Shown piece after piece: positions 36,156-45,086 of a stretch of 45,917 bases of DNA. Positions within the stretch are counted from its first letter, which is position 1. Every line of letters begins with the position of its first letter. Source of the DNA: Gammaproteobacteria bacterium (GTDB lineage Bacteria > Pseudomonadota > Gammaproteobacteria > Steroidobacterales > Steroidobacteraceae); the NCBI GenBank assembly GCA_003137095.1, contig PLET01000046.1, positions 12,844 through 58,760 on the forward strand, in the 5' to 3' direction. The notes beneath the pieces are model-generated. The model was not told where the DNA came from, searched no databases, and was given only the letters and a program-made list of their open reading frames with translations. Both the position numbers and the translations under genes were made by a program.

Positions 36156-37295
36156 TCAGGCCAGCCTCTCCAGCAGAGCCTCGAGCATCGCGTCACAGCG
36201 CAGCAGCTGATCGGTGGCGACGAATTCGTCGGGTTTGTGAGCCTGGTCGATCGAGCCCGGCCCGCACACCACGGTCGGAATCCCGAGCCGGCCGCTGAAC
36301 AGGCCGCCTTCGCTGCCAAATCCCACCTTGATGAGATCGCGATGGCCCGTGAGGGCGGCCGCGAGCGCCACCACCGCGGAATCCGCGGGCGTCTCCAACC
36401 CGGGGTACTCGTTGGTGACCTCGAGGTCGATGCCGATCCGCGCATCGCCCGCCGAACGGGCGATCTGCGCCGCGTCGGCGCGGATCTCGGCGACGATGTT
36501 GCCGGGGTCGTCGGCCGCGATATTGCGTATCTCGAACTCGAGTTCGCATCGCGAGGGCACGATGTTGAGCGCCGTGCCACCGCGAATGACGCCGACGTGC
36601 AGCGTCGTATAGGGAACCTCATAGGCGGCATCCCGCGGGCCGGACTCCTCCATGGCAGCCTGGCGCCCGCGCAACCTGCCGATCAGATCGGTCGCCATAT
36701 GGATGGCGTTCACGCCCTTGCCGGGATTTGCGGAATGCGCCGCCCGGCCATGGCAGGTGGCCTTCAGCGCAACCTTGCCCTTGTGCCCCACGGCGGTCCG
36801 CAGCATCGTCGGCTCGCCGACGATGCAGAATGTCGGCCGATGGGTCCAACCGGCCATGTCGTCGATCAGCGAGCGGACACCCACGCAGCCGATTTCCTCG
36901 TCGTACGAGAAGGCGATCTGCAGCGGCATGCTGAGCGTGCGGCGCGCGGCGCGGTCGGCCGCCCGCAACGCGCAAGCCAGGAATCCCTTCATGTCGGCCG
37001 CGCCGCGCGCGAACAGGTCCGGGCCGCGTGCCTGCAGCCGGAATGGGTCGGAACTCCAGCGCTGACCATCCACCGGCACCACGTCGGTATGGCCTGACAA
37101 GAGCACGCCGGCCCGATCCGCGGGGCCGACGTTGGCGTAAAGGTTGGCCTTGCGCCCATCCGCATCCGCGTACAGCCGCGTCTCGATGCCGCGCGCCGTC
37201 AGAAACTCCCGCACGAACTCGATCAGCGCCATGTTCGGGTCGCGGCTGACGGTGGGAAAGCCGATCAGCCGGTCGAGAATCTCAACGCTGTTCAT
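36156..37295 (-). CDS. M20 family deacylase, ArgE (acetylornithine deacetylase)-like
   Basis: 379 residues, the length of ArgE. Di-zinc M20 active site: His69 and Asp71 (LLSGHTDVVP), Asp101 (GAADMKG), the catalytic pair Glu133-Glu134 (YDEEIGC), VGEPT and a C-terminal His in QAHKPDEFV. It would remove an acyl group from an N-acyl amino acid such as N-acetylornithine. It begins 21 bases after the TonB receptor stop with no terminator between, so it is most likely in the riboswitch-2 transcript. That placement argues for a catabolic deacylase rather than the arginine biosynthetic enzyme, but ArgE activity cannot be excluded. Confidence 0.87.
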   Translation of the reverse strand: MNSVEILDRLIGFPTVSRDPNMALIEFVREFLTARGIETRLYADADGRKANLYANVGPADRAGVLLSGHTDVVPVDGQRWSSDPFRLQARGPDLFARGAADMKGFLACALRAADRAARRTLSMPLQIAFSYDEEIGCVGVRSLIDDMAGWTHRPTFCIVGEPTMLRTAVGHKGKVALKATCHGRAAHSANPGKGVNAIHMATDLIGRLRGRQAAMEESGPRDAAYEVPYTTLHVGVIRGGTALNIVPSRCELEFEIRNIAADDPGNIVAEIRADAAQIARSAGDARIGIDLEVTNEYPGLETPADSAVVALAAALTGHRDLIKVGFGSEGGLFSGRLGIPTVVCGPGSIDQAHKPDEFVATDQLLRCDAMLEALLERLA

Positions 37296-37316
37296 CCGCC
37301 CAAGATTACGCCAGTT

Positions 37317-39899
37317 TCACCGTTCCTTGAATGAATAAGCGAGCGTCAAGCCCACCGTGCGCGGCCTGGAAACCACCGCCTGGGCGCGATTGCCGTAGAT
37401 CGCGGGGTCCTGATACGAGGTGACGCCAAGATTGTTCGTCAAATTGTCGAGGTACAGCGTCCCGACCCAATGCGAGCGCGTGAAGGAGAGTCGCGTGTCC
37501 AGCATGGTGAAGCCGGCGACGGTCGGAACGGTCGCCGACAGGGCGGGAATGACCGAGCTTTGATAGTGACCGTTGATGGCGTAACGCAGCTCGCCGCCGG
37601 CGACCGGTATGTGGCCGTATTCGAGCCCGAGCGCGATACTGCTCTTCGGAGTGCCGGGCAGCGGGCTGCCGATGGCCGGCGGGGGAACTGACACGTCGGG
37701 ATACACGAACAGCGGGCTCAGGGAGGTCAACTTGGTCTGATCATAGGTGTAATCGAGCTGGCCCGCGAGATGGTCGGTCAAATTGGCCGACAGCTCCAAT
37801 TCGAGTCCGCGGCTGTAGGCCTCTCCGATGTTGAGAGCCGCGGGCAGCACCAGCGGCGTCAACTGCACACCTTCCTGGATGTTGTGCCATTGAATGTCGT
37901 AGACCGCCGCCGAATAACGCACGCGGTTCGCCACCACACCCTTGACGCCGATCTCGTAGTTATCCGCCGTATCAGGCTGCAATTTGGTGAGCGCCGGCGG
38001 CGTCACGTACGGCAGATTCGTGCGCGGATCGATCACCGGCTCCCCCGGCGGCAGCGCATTGACGCCGCCGCGGCGGAATCCCTGCGACCAGGTGGCGTAG
38101 ACCAGATTGTTCTTGTCGAGCTGATAAGCCGTGTTGATCTTCCACAAGGCCCGGCGCCACTGGTCGCTCAGCGACTCGTTCGCCGCGAAACCGGGTCCGT
38201 CGAACAGCAATCCGGTCTGCTGCGCCTGGGTCAGAGTCTGTTTGAACAGGCGGCCGCCGCCGGTCAGGCTCCAATCGGAGGTGAGGTGCCAGGTGAGCTC
38301 GCCGAAGATGGCCAGGTCCTTGAAGCGGGTCTCGAAGTCCCCGATGTAGGCCTGGTCGAGGGCCAGCGGAATGCCGACGATCGACGTGCTGCCCGTCTCG
38401 GGTCCGTACTCGCCGAAACCGCAAACCGACGGATTTGCGGCCGTATTGTCGGGCGGCGGATAGCCGAGGGCGTTGCACGCGTTGTAGAAAGCGTTGTAAC
38501 CGGGGTAATACTCGTGTTCCTGGATGTAGGTGTTCTCGTTCTTGAAGAACGCCCCGGCCACCCAGTCGAACGTGCCGCCGGTCTTCGACGCCAGACGCAG
38601 CTCCTGAGACCAGAGCTTGTCGTCGAGCTGGTCGCGGCCCTGGATGAATGTGCGCGGATTCTGGCCGTAGAAATTCTGATAGAAATTGAAATTGGTATAC
38701 ACCGCCGTGAGGTCGCTGCCGGACGTGTTGTTGTGGTGTGCCCAGGAACTCGACGACGTCAGCGAGGCGAATCCCAGGTCGTATTCCATGTTGAGCGCCA
38801 CAAGGTCCACCTTGTCCTGCGCATATTCCAGGCTGTTGGTCGCCGACGAAAGCTTGTCCACGCCCGCGGGTACGGGCGCGGTGTACAACTGGGGAAGCAA
38901 CGGTGGCGTGGTGTTCGGAAACTGGGTGGCCGGGCTGATCGGCTGGTTGTAGGCGGCCGGACTGGCCGCCACGTAGGGAAATCCGCCCGCGCTCTGCAGC
39001 TGGTAATAATAGGAAAGCTGCGCATGGAAATCCTCGTTGGGCTTCCACAGCGCGGCCACGCGCGCGGTCCGATACTCGTACGAGTTGACGCCGTCCTCGG
39101 CGTACTTCTCGGGCGGACTGAAGACGTTTCCGGGTTGTGCGGAGACCGGCGCACCGGTCGGATCGAGAATGTAGAGATTCGGCTGATTGATGAATCCGGC
39201 ATCGTCCGTCCAACTCGCGTTGAAGCGCACTGCGAGGACATCGGACAGCGGCAGGTTCAGCATGCCGTTGACGTCCTCGTTGTTCGCATGCGTATGGGCC
39301 GTCTTGCTCAGGCCCACCTCACCCTTGGCATCGAAGCCTTTCAGATCGGGGGCGTTTTCCACGAACCGGATCGTGCCGCCTAGGGAACCGGAACCATACA
39401 AAGTACCCTGCGGGCCGCGCAGGATCTCGACGTGGTCCAGGTCCATGAGCCGCAGATTCACGAACAGCGGTGTTTCGTCGACGTAGGTGGCCACCGGCGG
39501 CACCACCGGCGAGGCGAGCGCCAGCTGCCCTGCCGTGCCTTCGCTGTTCAAACCGCGGATGATCAACGTGCTGCCGTTGACGCCGCCGAAGGGCCCCTTG
39601 TCGGTGAAATTCACGCCCGCCATGGAACGCGCGAGCCCCGCGATGTCCTCGATGCCCTGCTGCTCGAGCGCGGCACCGGTGACGGCGCTGATGCTGATCG
39701 GCAGATCCTGCGCGGAGACCGCCCGGCGCGTGGCCGTGACCACGATCTCCTCCATGGCGTCGTCGGCGGTCGCGGCCGCCGACGGCGCGCCGTGTAGCAC
39801 CGACACGATCGCGGCCGCCAGCGATGACGCCGCGCCGAATTGCTGGCGCCGATGCCCGGAGTCACCAGGGGAATTGCGAACTCTGGCTCGTGTGTTCAT
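37317..39899 (-). CDS. TonB-dependent outer-membrane receptor under guanidine-I riboswitch
   Basis: 860 residues. Signal peptide with hydrophobic AASSLAAAIVSVLHGAPSAAA, then a TonB box EEIVVTATRR (about 50-59). The plug domain runs to about 185 (SAVTGAALEQQGIEDIAGL, MDLDHVEILRGPQGTLYGSG, LGGTIRFV) and is followed by a 22-strand barrel ending in VGLTLAYSFKER. GAGGGG-type ribosome-binding sequence lies seven bases before the ATG. It uses TonB energy to import something too large or scarce for porins. The leader contains a complete guanidine-I riboswitch, so expression should rise with guanidine. Guanidinium itself passes porins, so the cargo may be a larger guanidino compound or a cofactor (inference). 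No ferric-siderophore genes are nearby. Confidence 0.93.
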   Translation of the reverse strand: MNTRARVRNSPGDSGHRRQQFGAASSLAAAIVSVLHGAPSAAATADDAMEEIVVTATRRAVSAQDLPISISAVTGAALEQQGIEDIAGLARSMAGVNFTDKGPFGGVNGSTLIIRGLNSEGTAGQLALASPVVPPVATYVDETPLFVNLRLMDLDHVEILRGPQGTLYGSGSLGGTIRFVENAPDLKGFDAKGEVGLSKTAHTHANNEDVNGMLNLPLSDVLAVRFNASWTDDAGFINQPNLYILDPTGAPVSAQPGNVFSPPEKYAEDGVNSYEYRTARVAALWKPNEDFHAQLSYYYQLQSAGGFPYVAASPAAYNQPISPATQFPNTTPPLLPQLYTAPVPAGVDKLSSATNSLEYAQDKVDLVALNMEYDLGFASLTSSSSWAHHNNTSGSDLTAVYTNFNFYQNFYGQNPRTFIQGRDQLDDKLWSQELRLASKTGGTFDWVAGAFFKNENTYIQEHEYYPGYNAFYNACNALGYPPPDNTAANPSVCGFGEYGPETGSTSIVGIPLALDQAYIGDFETRFKDLAIFGELTWHLTSDWSLTGGGRLFKQTLTQAQQTGLLFDGPGFAANESLSDQWRRALWKINTAYQLDKNNLVYATWSQGFRRGGVNALPPGEPVIDPRTNLPYVTPPALTKLQPDTADNYEIGVKGVVANRVRYSAAVYDIQWHNIQEGVQLTPLVLPAALNIGEAYSRGLELELSANLTDHLAGQLDYTYDQTKLTSLSPLFVYPDVSVPPPAIGSPLPGTPKSSIALGLEYGHIPVAGGELRYAINGHYQSSVIPALSATVPTVAGFTMLDTRLSFTRSHWVGTLYLDNLTNNLGVTSYQDPAIYGNRAQAVVSRPRTVGLTLAYSFKER

Positions 39900-39959
39900 A
39901 CGGAAACCCCTCTATCAGACGTGGCGATGCCACTTTATTGAGGAGACTGATCGCGATTT

Positions 39960-40111
39960 TCGGGATTTCTCACGGAAGGAGAGCATCCCGAGGTAGCGAC
40001 GCCGCCTCGACATTGTTCTCCCGGGCTTTTATCCCGCCGTGTATCCTTTGAAATAAAGGACTGCCTCTCTCGGACCAGTCGCGTGCCTGCGCACGCCGGA
40101 ACCCTAGACGC
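39960..40111 (-). ncRNA. Guanidine-I riboswitch (ykkC class) 2, with expression platform
   Basis: Minus-strand blocks: TCTAGGGTTCCGG (from 40108), CTGGTCCGAGAGA, CACGGCGGGATAAAAGCCC and GGGAGA (40022-40017). Same order and spacing as riboswitch 1, with the variable P1 and P2 stem sequences changed but still complementary (CGTGCGCAGGCACG; TCCTTTATTTCAAAGGA). Downstream, GGGAGA can pair with TCTCC (39982-39978) and CGAGG with CCTCG; TCGGGAT (39991-39985) can instead pair with ATCCCGA (39966-39960). The receptor ATG follows 60 bases later. Confidence 0.93.
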
Positions 40112-40129
40112 ACATTTTGATGGGAACTG

Positions 40130-40145
40130 TGCAACTCCTGTGCCG
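40130..40145 (-). promoter_or_regulatory. Sigma-54 promoter before riboswitch 2
   Basis: Minus strand CGGCAC-N5-TTGCA is an almost perfect RpoN consensus (TGGCAC-N5-TTGCA). GG at 40144-40143 and GC at 40132-40131 are ten bases apart. The predicted start is near 40119, just before the aptamer, giving a leader of about 220 bases. Confidence 0.82.
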
Positions 40146-40183
40146 GACGCGTCGTCCGTGCCACGGATCGCGGAATTACGCGG

Positions 40184-40222
40184 AAAAAAGGCCGGTTTGT
40201 GCGTTGCGTGAGCACATCGGCC
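40184..40222 (-). terminator. Rho-independent terminator after the nitrilase-family gene
   Basis: On the minus strand GGCCG (40222-40218) pairs with CGGCC (40194-40190), with an inner GTGC/GCAC stem, followed by six T residues (40189-40184). It lies about 90 bases past the amidase stop and before the sigma-54 promoter, so the two transcripts appear separate. Confidence 0.65.
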
Positions 40223-40310
40223 GTGCCGGCAGGTGCGCGGATTGGCGCCCTACGCCGCACCATGAGCGCGCACTTTCAATGATCGACGCCCTAACTTCGC
40301 GCGCGGGATG

Positions 40311-41105
40311 TCAGCGGATGAGTCGACCGTAGAGTTCCGGCCGTCGCTCCTCGAGATAAGGATAGCCGTCCGCGCCGGACGGGTTCGGCGGTCCGATGTC
40401 GGCCATGATCAGCGCCTCGCCGGCGCCGGCCGCCGCCAGAATCATGCCGCCACGACCGACTAGGCGCGATGCGCCGAGGAAGCGCATGCCGTTTTCGACG
40501 CCGCCGTGATTGCAGTACGCCACGTGAATGCGATTCTCCGCCGCGCGCGCCGGCACGATTAGATCCGCCACGAACCCGAACTCATCGGTGAGCGCGGTCG
40601 GCACCAGCAGCAGCTGCGCACCCATCAGCGCCAGGCTGCGCACCGCCTCCGGGTATTCGACGTCGAAACAAATCAGCAGACCGACCTTGAACCCGCCGAA
40701 CTCGAACGGCGGCTCGAACCGATCGCCCGGCTGATACGCGGCATGCTCGGCCGCACCGAACAAATGGGTCTTCCGATAATGCGACAGCGCGGTACCGGCC
40801 GGCCCCAGCACCTGTACCGAGTTGTAAACCGGTCCGCCGGCCGCCTCGCGCTCGGCGTAGCCGTAGGTGATCGCGATGCCGTGCCGGCCGGCGATCGCGG
40901 CAATCCGCGCTGCCGACGGGCCATCGTGCGGCTCCGCCAGCGTTGCGACCGCCGTGCCGATGTTGTACCCGCAGAGCCAGCATTCCGGGCACAGCAGCAG
41001 CTTTGCCCCCGCGGCAGCGGCGGCGCGTGCAATCGGGTCGAGTGCCGCGAGATTCGACGCCGGATCCGCCGGAAATCCCGCCGTTTGCCACAGCGCGAGC
41101 TTCAT
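40311..41105 (-). CDS. Carbon-nitrogen hydrolase (nitrilase superfamily amidase)
   Basis: 264 residues with the complete Glu-Lys-Cys triad: Glu41 ([11 protein letters not shown]), Lys112 (HYRKTHLFG) and Cys146 ([12 protein letters not shown]). It hydrolyses an amide or carbamoyl bond in the cytosol. Relatives include omega-amidase, N-carbamoylputrescine amidase and amidases of 4-guanidinobutyramide type, and the sequence alone does not choose among them. It is the gene immediately upstream of the riboswitch-2 promoter on the same strand, with a terminator between, and is divergent from rhlE. A link to guanidino-compound catabolism is suggestive only. Confidence 0.88.
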   Translation of the reverse strand: MKLALWQTAGFPADPASNLAALDPIARAAAAAGAKLLLCPECWLCGYNIGTAVATLAEPHDGPSAARIAAIAGRHGIAITYGYAEREAAGGPVYNSVQVLGPAGTALSHYRKTHLFGAAEHAAYQPGDRFEPPFEFGGFKVGLLICFDVEYPEAVRSLALMGAQLLLVPTALTDEFGFVADLIVPARAAENRIHVAYCNHGGVENGMRFLGASRLVGRGGMILAAAGAGEALIMADIGPPNPSGADGYPYLEERRPELYGRLIR

Positions 41106-41315
41106 GATGCCGGTACTCTAGCGCAGGCACTGGACCTGCGGCCTGTAAGCCTGTACAGTGCCTCTAGCCAATTTGAGGGCGGTGCTCGGTCAGTACCCCC
41201 TCCGGCTCGCGGTCCGTCCCCGACGCACTTCGTTTATTTCACCCCTCTCGCTGCTGACCGCTGCGGTGCCAATGGCGCCGTCGTGCGAGTCCAAATCTCT
41301 TCAAGGATTCATTCA

Positions 41316-42620
41316 ATGTCATTTTCCGAACTCGGGCTCTCGCCCGAACTGCTGCGTGCTGTCGCCGATAAGGGCTACGACATGCCATCCCCCATTCAAG
41401 TGCAGGCCGTTCCCGCCGTGCTGTCCGGCCGCGACGTGCTGGCCGGTGCGCAGACCGGCACCGGTAAAACCGCCGGATTCATACTGCCCATACTGCAGCG
41501 CCTGAATGCCGATGCCGCGCACGCCGCGGGCCATGCGCCGCGCGCGCTGGTGTTGACGCCCACCCGCGAGTTGGCCGCGCAGGTAGCCGACAGCTCGCGC
41601 AGCTACGGCAAGTATCTGCGCCTGCGCACCTACCAGGTATTCGGCGGCGTGAGCATCAATCCACAGATCAGCGCCCTGCGCAGCGGCTGCGACATCCTGG
41701 TGGCCACGCCCGGCCGGCTGCTCGATCTGGCGCAGCAGCGCGCGGTCGATCTGTCCAAGGTGCAGGTGCTGGTGCTCGACGAAGCGGACCGCATGCTCGA
41801 CATGGGATTCATCCCGGACATCCGGCGCATCATCAAGTTGCTGCCGCAACAGCGGCAGAATCTGCTCTTTTCGGCGACCTATTCGGACGACATTCGCGGC
41901 CTCGCGGAGCGCCTGCTGCACGACCCGCTGTCGATCCAGGTGGCGCCGCGCAATGCGCCGATCGAACTCGTCGAGCAGCGCGCCTATCGCGTTCAGAAGG
42001 AACAGAAACGGCACCTGTTGGTGCATCTGATCCAGGACGGACAGTGGCGCCAGGTATTGATATTCACGCGCACCAAACACGGCGCCAATCGACTCACCCA
42101 GCAGCTCGAGGGCGCGGGCATCCGTGCCGCCGCCATTCACGGCAACAAGAGCCAGGCGGCGCGCGTCAAGGCCCTGGAAATGTTCAAACAGGGGCAGGTG
42201 ACCGCCCTGGTGGCGACGGAAGTCGCTGCCCGCGGCCTGGACATCAAGGAGCTGCCGCACGTCGTCAACTACGAATTGCCCAATGTGCCCGAGGATTATG
42301 TGCACCGCATCGGCCGCACCGGCCGCGCCGGCGCCGGCGGCGAGGCGGTTTCGCTGGTCTCCTCCGATGAATCCTCACTGCTGCGCGACATCGAGCGGGT
42401 ACTCCGCCGGCCCATCCCAACCGTACCGACGCCGGTGTTCAAGATCGTGGAGAGCGCACCGCAACCCGCATCCCATCGCCCGCCACAGGGCGGTGCGCGG
42501 CATGCCCAGGGCAACTCACGCGGCCACAAGGGTTCCGATCGGCGCGATTCGCGCCGCGTATCCGGCTCCGGTTCGGGTGGCTCGCGCAGCGCCGGCCAGC
42601 AGCGCGGCCGCCAGCACTAG
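41316..42620 (+). CDS. rhlE: DEAD-box ATP-dependent RNA helicase RhlE
   Basis: 434 residues from the ATG at 41316 with AAGGA nine bases upstream; the long open frame before it is antisense to the amidase gene. Motifs: [10 protein letters not shown] (Q), AQTGTGKT (I), [26 protein letters not shown] (II), FSATYS (III), [13 protein letters not shown] (IV), [11 protein letters not shown] (V), [10 protein letters not shown] (VI). The last 80 residues are a basic, Ser/Gly/Arg-rich disordered tail used for RNA contact. Works in ribosome assembly and RNA turnover. A 155-base leader without obvious structure precedes it. Confidence 0.94.
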   Translation: MSFSELGLSPELLRAVADKGYDMPSPIQVQAVPAVLSGRDVLAGAQTGTGKTAGFILPILQRLNADAAHAAGHAPRALVLTPTRELAAQVADSSRSYGKYLRLRTYQVFGGVSINPQISALRSGCDILVATPGRLLDLAQQRAVDLSKVQVLVLDEADRMLDMGFIPDIRRIIKLLPQQRQNLLFSATYSDDIRGLAERLLHDPLSIQVAPRNAPIELVEQRAYRVQKEQKRHLLVHLIQDGQWRQVLIFTRTKHGANRLTQQLEGAGIRAAAIHGNKSQAARVKALEMFKQGQVTALVATEVAARGLDIKELPHVVNYELPNVPEDYVHRIGRTGRAGAGGEAVSLVSSDESSLLRDIERVLRRPIPTVPTPVFKIVESAPQPASHRPPQGGARHAQGNSRGHKGSDRRDSRRVSGSGSGGSRSAGQQRGRQH

Positions 42621-42635
42621 CCGCGCGAATTTCCG

Positions 42636-43520
42636 CTAGAACGTGGAGACGAAGTTCTTGAGATAGACGGCGAAGTCGGCGCCGAGGCTCGGATGTTTCA
42701 GGCCGTATTCCACCGTGGCCTGAAGATACCCGAGCTTGCTGCCGCAGTCATAGCGCTTGCCCTCGAATTCGTAGGCAAACACGGGCTGGCGCTTGAGCAG
42801 ACGGGCGATGCCGTCGGTGAGCTGGATCTCGCCGCCCGCACCGCGGCCGATCTTCGCCAGATCATTGAAAATGTCCCCGGTCAGCAGATAACGGCCGACC
42901 ACCGCAAGATTCGACGGGGCCTCGGCCGGCTTCGGCTTCTCGACGATATTCGACAGCTTGCCGATCCGCGGCCCGAGCTGGCGTTCGAGCGACACGATGC
43001 CGTACTTGTCGGTGTCTTGCGGCGGCACCGGCTGCACGCCGAGAACGCTGCCGCCCTGGGCGGCGAACACGTCCACCATCTGCCGCAGGCACGGCACGCT
43101 TGCGTCGATCAGATCATCCGCCAAATGCACCATGAACGGTGCGTCCCCGACCACCGGCCGGGCGCACAGTACCGCGTGACCGAGGCCGAGCGGCGCGGAT
43201 TGGCGGATGTAGACGCAGGTCGCCCACGACGGCAGGATGCCGTGCAGCGTAGCCAGCAAATCCTCCTTGCCCTGCGCTTGCAGCACGGACTCGAGCTCCG
43301 CGTCGGTATCGAAATGATCCTCGATGGCCCGCTTAGAGCTGCCCGTGATGAACACCAGGGTTTCCGCGCCGGCCGACAAGGCTTCATCGACCGCGTACTG
43401 GATCAAGGGCTTGTCCACGATGGGCAGCATTTCCTTGGGGCTGGCCTTGGTGGCGGGCAGGAAGCGGGTACCGCGACCGGCCACCGGAAACACGACGGTT
43501 TTCACAGTTTTGTTTGTCAT
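42636..43520 (-). CDS. galU: UTP-glucose-1-phosphate uridylyltransferase
   Basis: 294 residues. Makes UDP-glucose from UTP and glucose 1-phosphate for envelope polysaccharides. N-terminal nucleotide-binding [22 protein letters not shown], then [29 protein letters not shown] and [15 protein letters not shown] are all typical. The ATG at 43520 gives [10 protein letters not shown]. Complete and of normal length; convergent with rhlE and 18 bases downstream of lapB on the same strand. Confidence 0.96.
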   Translation of the reverse strand: MTNKTVKTVVFPVAGRGTRFLPATKASPKEMLPIVDKPLIQYAVDEALSAGAETLVFITGSSKRAIEDHFDTDAELESVLQAQGKEDLLATLHGILPSWATCVYIRQSAPLGLGHAVLCARPVVGDAPFMVHLADDLIDASVPCLRQMVDVFAAQGGSVLGVQPVPPQDTDKYGIVSLERQLGPRIGKLSNIVEKPKPAEAPSNLAVVGRYLLTGDIFNDLAKIGRGAGGEIQLTDGIARLLKRQPVFAYEFEGKRYDCGSKLGYLQATVEYGLKHPSLGADFAVYLKNFVSTF

Positions 43521-43538
43521 ATTCCAAATGATAGCGGA

Positions 43539-44681
43539 TTAGTGCAGTTTTACAGTGGCGTACGCCTCAAAACTGTCCCATGAATGGCAGCCGGGACATT
43601 GCCAATAGAATTTTCGCCCGGCAAATCCGCACTCCCCGCAGCGATACCTCTCGGCCAGCGCCAGCAGCGCGGCCAGTTCCGACGCAATGCGCTCGAAGGG
43701 CGCGGGACCGGCCGCCTGCCACACCGTGTGGAGCGCCGGATCGCGGCTGAACACCTGTTCGAGCGGGCCGCGCAGCGGCTCCGCGTGGGCGAGCCTGGCC
43801 GCCAGCGCCGCGAACACCAGCCGCTTGAGCTCTATGAAATCGCGTGACTGCGCGCGCGCCACCAGTTCGGCCAGCAACCCGTCGCGCGCATCGCCGTCCA
43901 CCAGCCGCAGAAGATGCGGCAGCTCATCCTCGAGCACCTGCGGCGCCATCACCACCGCCCACTTGAGCAGCCGCGCCGCGAGTTCCGGCTGTGCCTCCCG
44001 CTCGGCGATCTGCGCGCGCAATATAGCGGCGCGCGCAAAACCCCCGGTCTCGCTCCGCGCCTGGCGCAGCAGCCGCCGGGCCTCCGCGATCTCGCCGCGA
44101 TCGAGAGCCAGCGTCGCCAGTTCGCAGGCGTAATGGGCGGCAACCGCGCGCGGCGGCGGCGCCCCGGCGCTGGCCAGCCGACGGTGCATATCGAGCGCTT
44201 GCGCCCAATCGTGCTGGCGCTCGTAGATGCCGCGCAGCGCGTCGAGCGCCGTGGCGCGCAACCGCCCGACCTCGCAGACCTGTTGAAAAAGTCCTTCCGC
44301 ACGGTCGAGCAGCCCGGCGCGCAGGTGATCCTGGGCCAGCGCGAGCAACGCTTGTTCGCGATGCTCCGGCGCCAGGCCCTCGCGCGCCAACAGGCTGCGG
44401 TGGATGCGAATGGCCCTGTCGACCTCGCCGCGCCGCCGGTACAGCGCACCGAGGGCGAAATGCGTCTCCAGCGTATCGGCGTTGGCATCTATCAGCTTCA
44501 GGAAGGTGTCCAATGCCCGGTCGGGTTGCTCGCTGACCAGATAATCGAGTCCGGTGAGATAGTCGGCATTGAACTTGCGCAACGCCGGCCAGCGTCTGCC
44601 CCAGCCGAAATGCCCCGCCAGAATGCCCACTACCAGGGCGGCGAGGATCAAGCCCCAGGCGAGCGGCGGAAGTTCCGGCAT
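43539..44681 (-). CDS. lapB: LPS assembly protein B (YciM), inner-membrane TPR protein
   Basis: 380 residues. One N-terminal membrane segment (WGLILAALVVGILAGHFGW), about nine TPR units (for example DALRGIYERQHDWAQALDMH), and a C-terminal rubredoxin-type zinc knuckle CGECGFAGRKFYWQCPGC. With FtsH it controls LpxC stability and therefore lipopolysaccharide synthesis. Its place after rpsA-ihfB is the usual gammaproteobacterial order, except that the small lapA gene normally between ihfB and lapB is missing: the gap is only 24 bases. Confidence 0.94.
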   Translation of the reverse strand: MPELPPLAWGLILAALVVGILAGHFGWGRRWPALRKFNADYLTGLDYLVSEQPDRALDTFLKLIDANADTLETHFALGALYRRRGEVDRAIRIHRSLLAREGLAPEHREQALLALAQDHLRAGLLDRAEGLFQQVCEVGRLRATALDALRGIYERQHDWAQALDMHRRLASAGAPPPRAVAAHYACELATLALDRGEIAEARRLLRQARSETGGFARAAILRAQIAEREAQPELAARLLKWAVVMAPQVLEDELPHLLRLVDGDARDGLLAELVARAQSRDFIELKRLVFAALAARLAHAEPLRGPLEQVFSRDPALHTVWQAAGPAPFERIASELAALLALAERYRCGECGFAGRKFYWQCPGCHSWDSFEAYATVKLH

Positions 44682-44705
44682 TCCAGGCCGCGTGCGCTCG
44701 CGGCG

Positions 44706-45008
44706 TCAGTCGCGGATCGGTTGATCAGCGCCGTCGTTGACGCGCTCGCGCAGGTCCTTGCCGGGCTTGAAATGCGGTACGTGCTTGCCGGCGAGCGCGA
44801 CGGCTTCACCGGTCTTCGGATTGCGGCCCTGGCGCGGCGGACGGAAGTGCAGCGAGAAACTGCCGAACCCCCGGATCTCGATGCGCTCGCCCGTCGCCAG
44901 TGCATCGCTCATGATCTCCAGCAGCTGTTTGACGGCGAGTTCCACATCCTTCGCCGGCAGGTGTTTCTGCTTTGCTGAAATGATTTCGATGAGTTCCGAT
45001 TTGGTCAT
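44706..45008 (-). CDS. ihfB: Integration host factor subunit beta
   Basis: 100 residues from the ATG at 45008 ([18 protein letters not shown]); nine extra upstream codons are not part of the family. DNA-bending HU/IHF fold with [28 protein letters not shown], including the Pro that intercalates at the arm tip. Acts as a dimer with IhfA in nucleoid structure, recombination and activation of sigma-54 promoters, two of which are predicted in this window. Follows rpsA by 78 bases. Confidence 0.96.
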   Translation of the reverse strand: MTKSELIEIISAKQKHLPAKDVELAVKQLLEIMSDALATGERIEIRGFGSFSLHFRPPRQGRNPKTGEAVALAGKHVPHFKPGKDLRERVNDGADQPIRD

Positions 45009-45086
45009 GATCGATCCGTGAGCTTCACTCGGCATATGGTCGGGACACGGGCGGGCCTGGTCCCGCCCCGGTTCGCCCCCGAACGG

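Noticed and set aside
34563..37097. 844-codon plus-strand open frame
   Set aside because: Antisense to the HpaB-like and ArgE-like genes. High GC with strong third-position bias commonly leaves such frames open; no recognisable motifs.
37770..39383. 537-codon plus-strand open frame inside the TonB receptor
   Set aside because: Antisense shadow; the receptor on the other strand has plug, TonB box and barrel.
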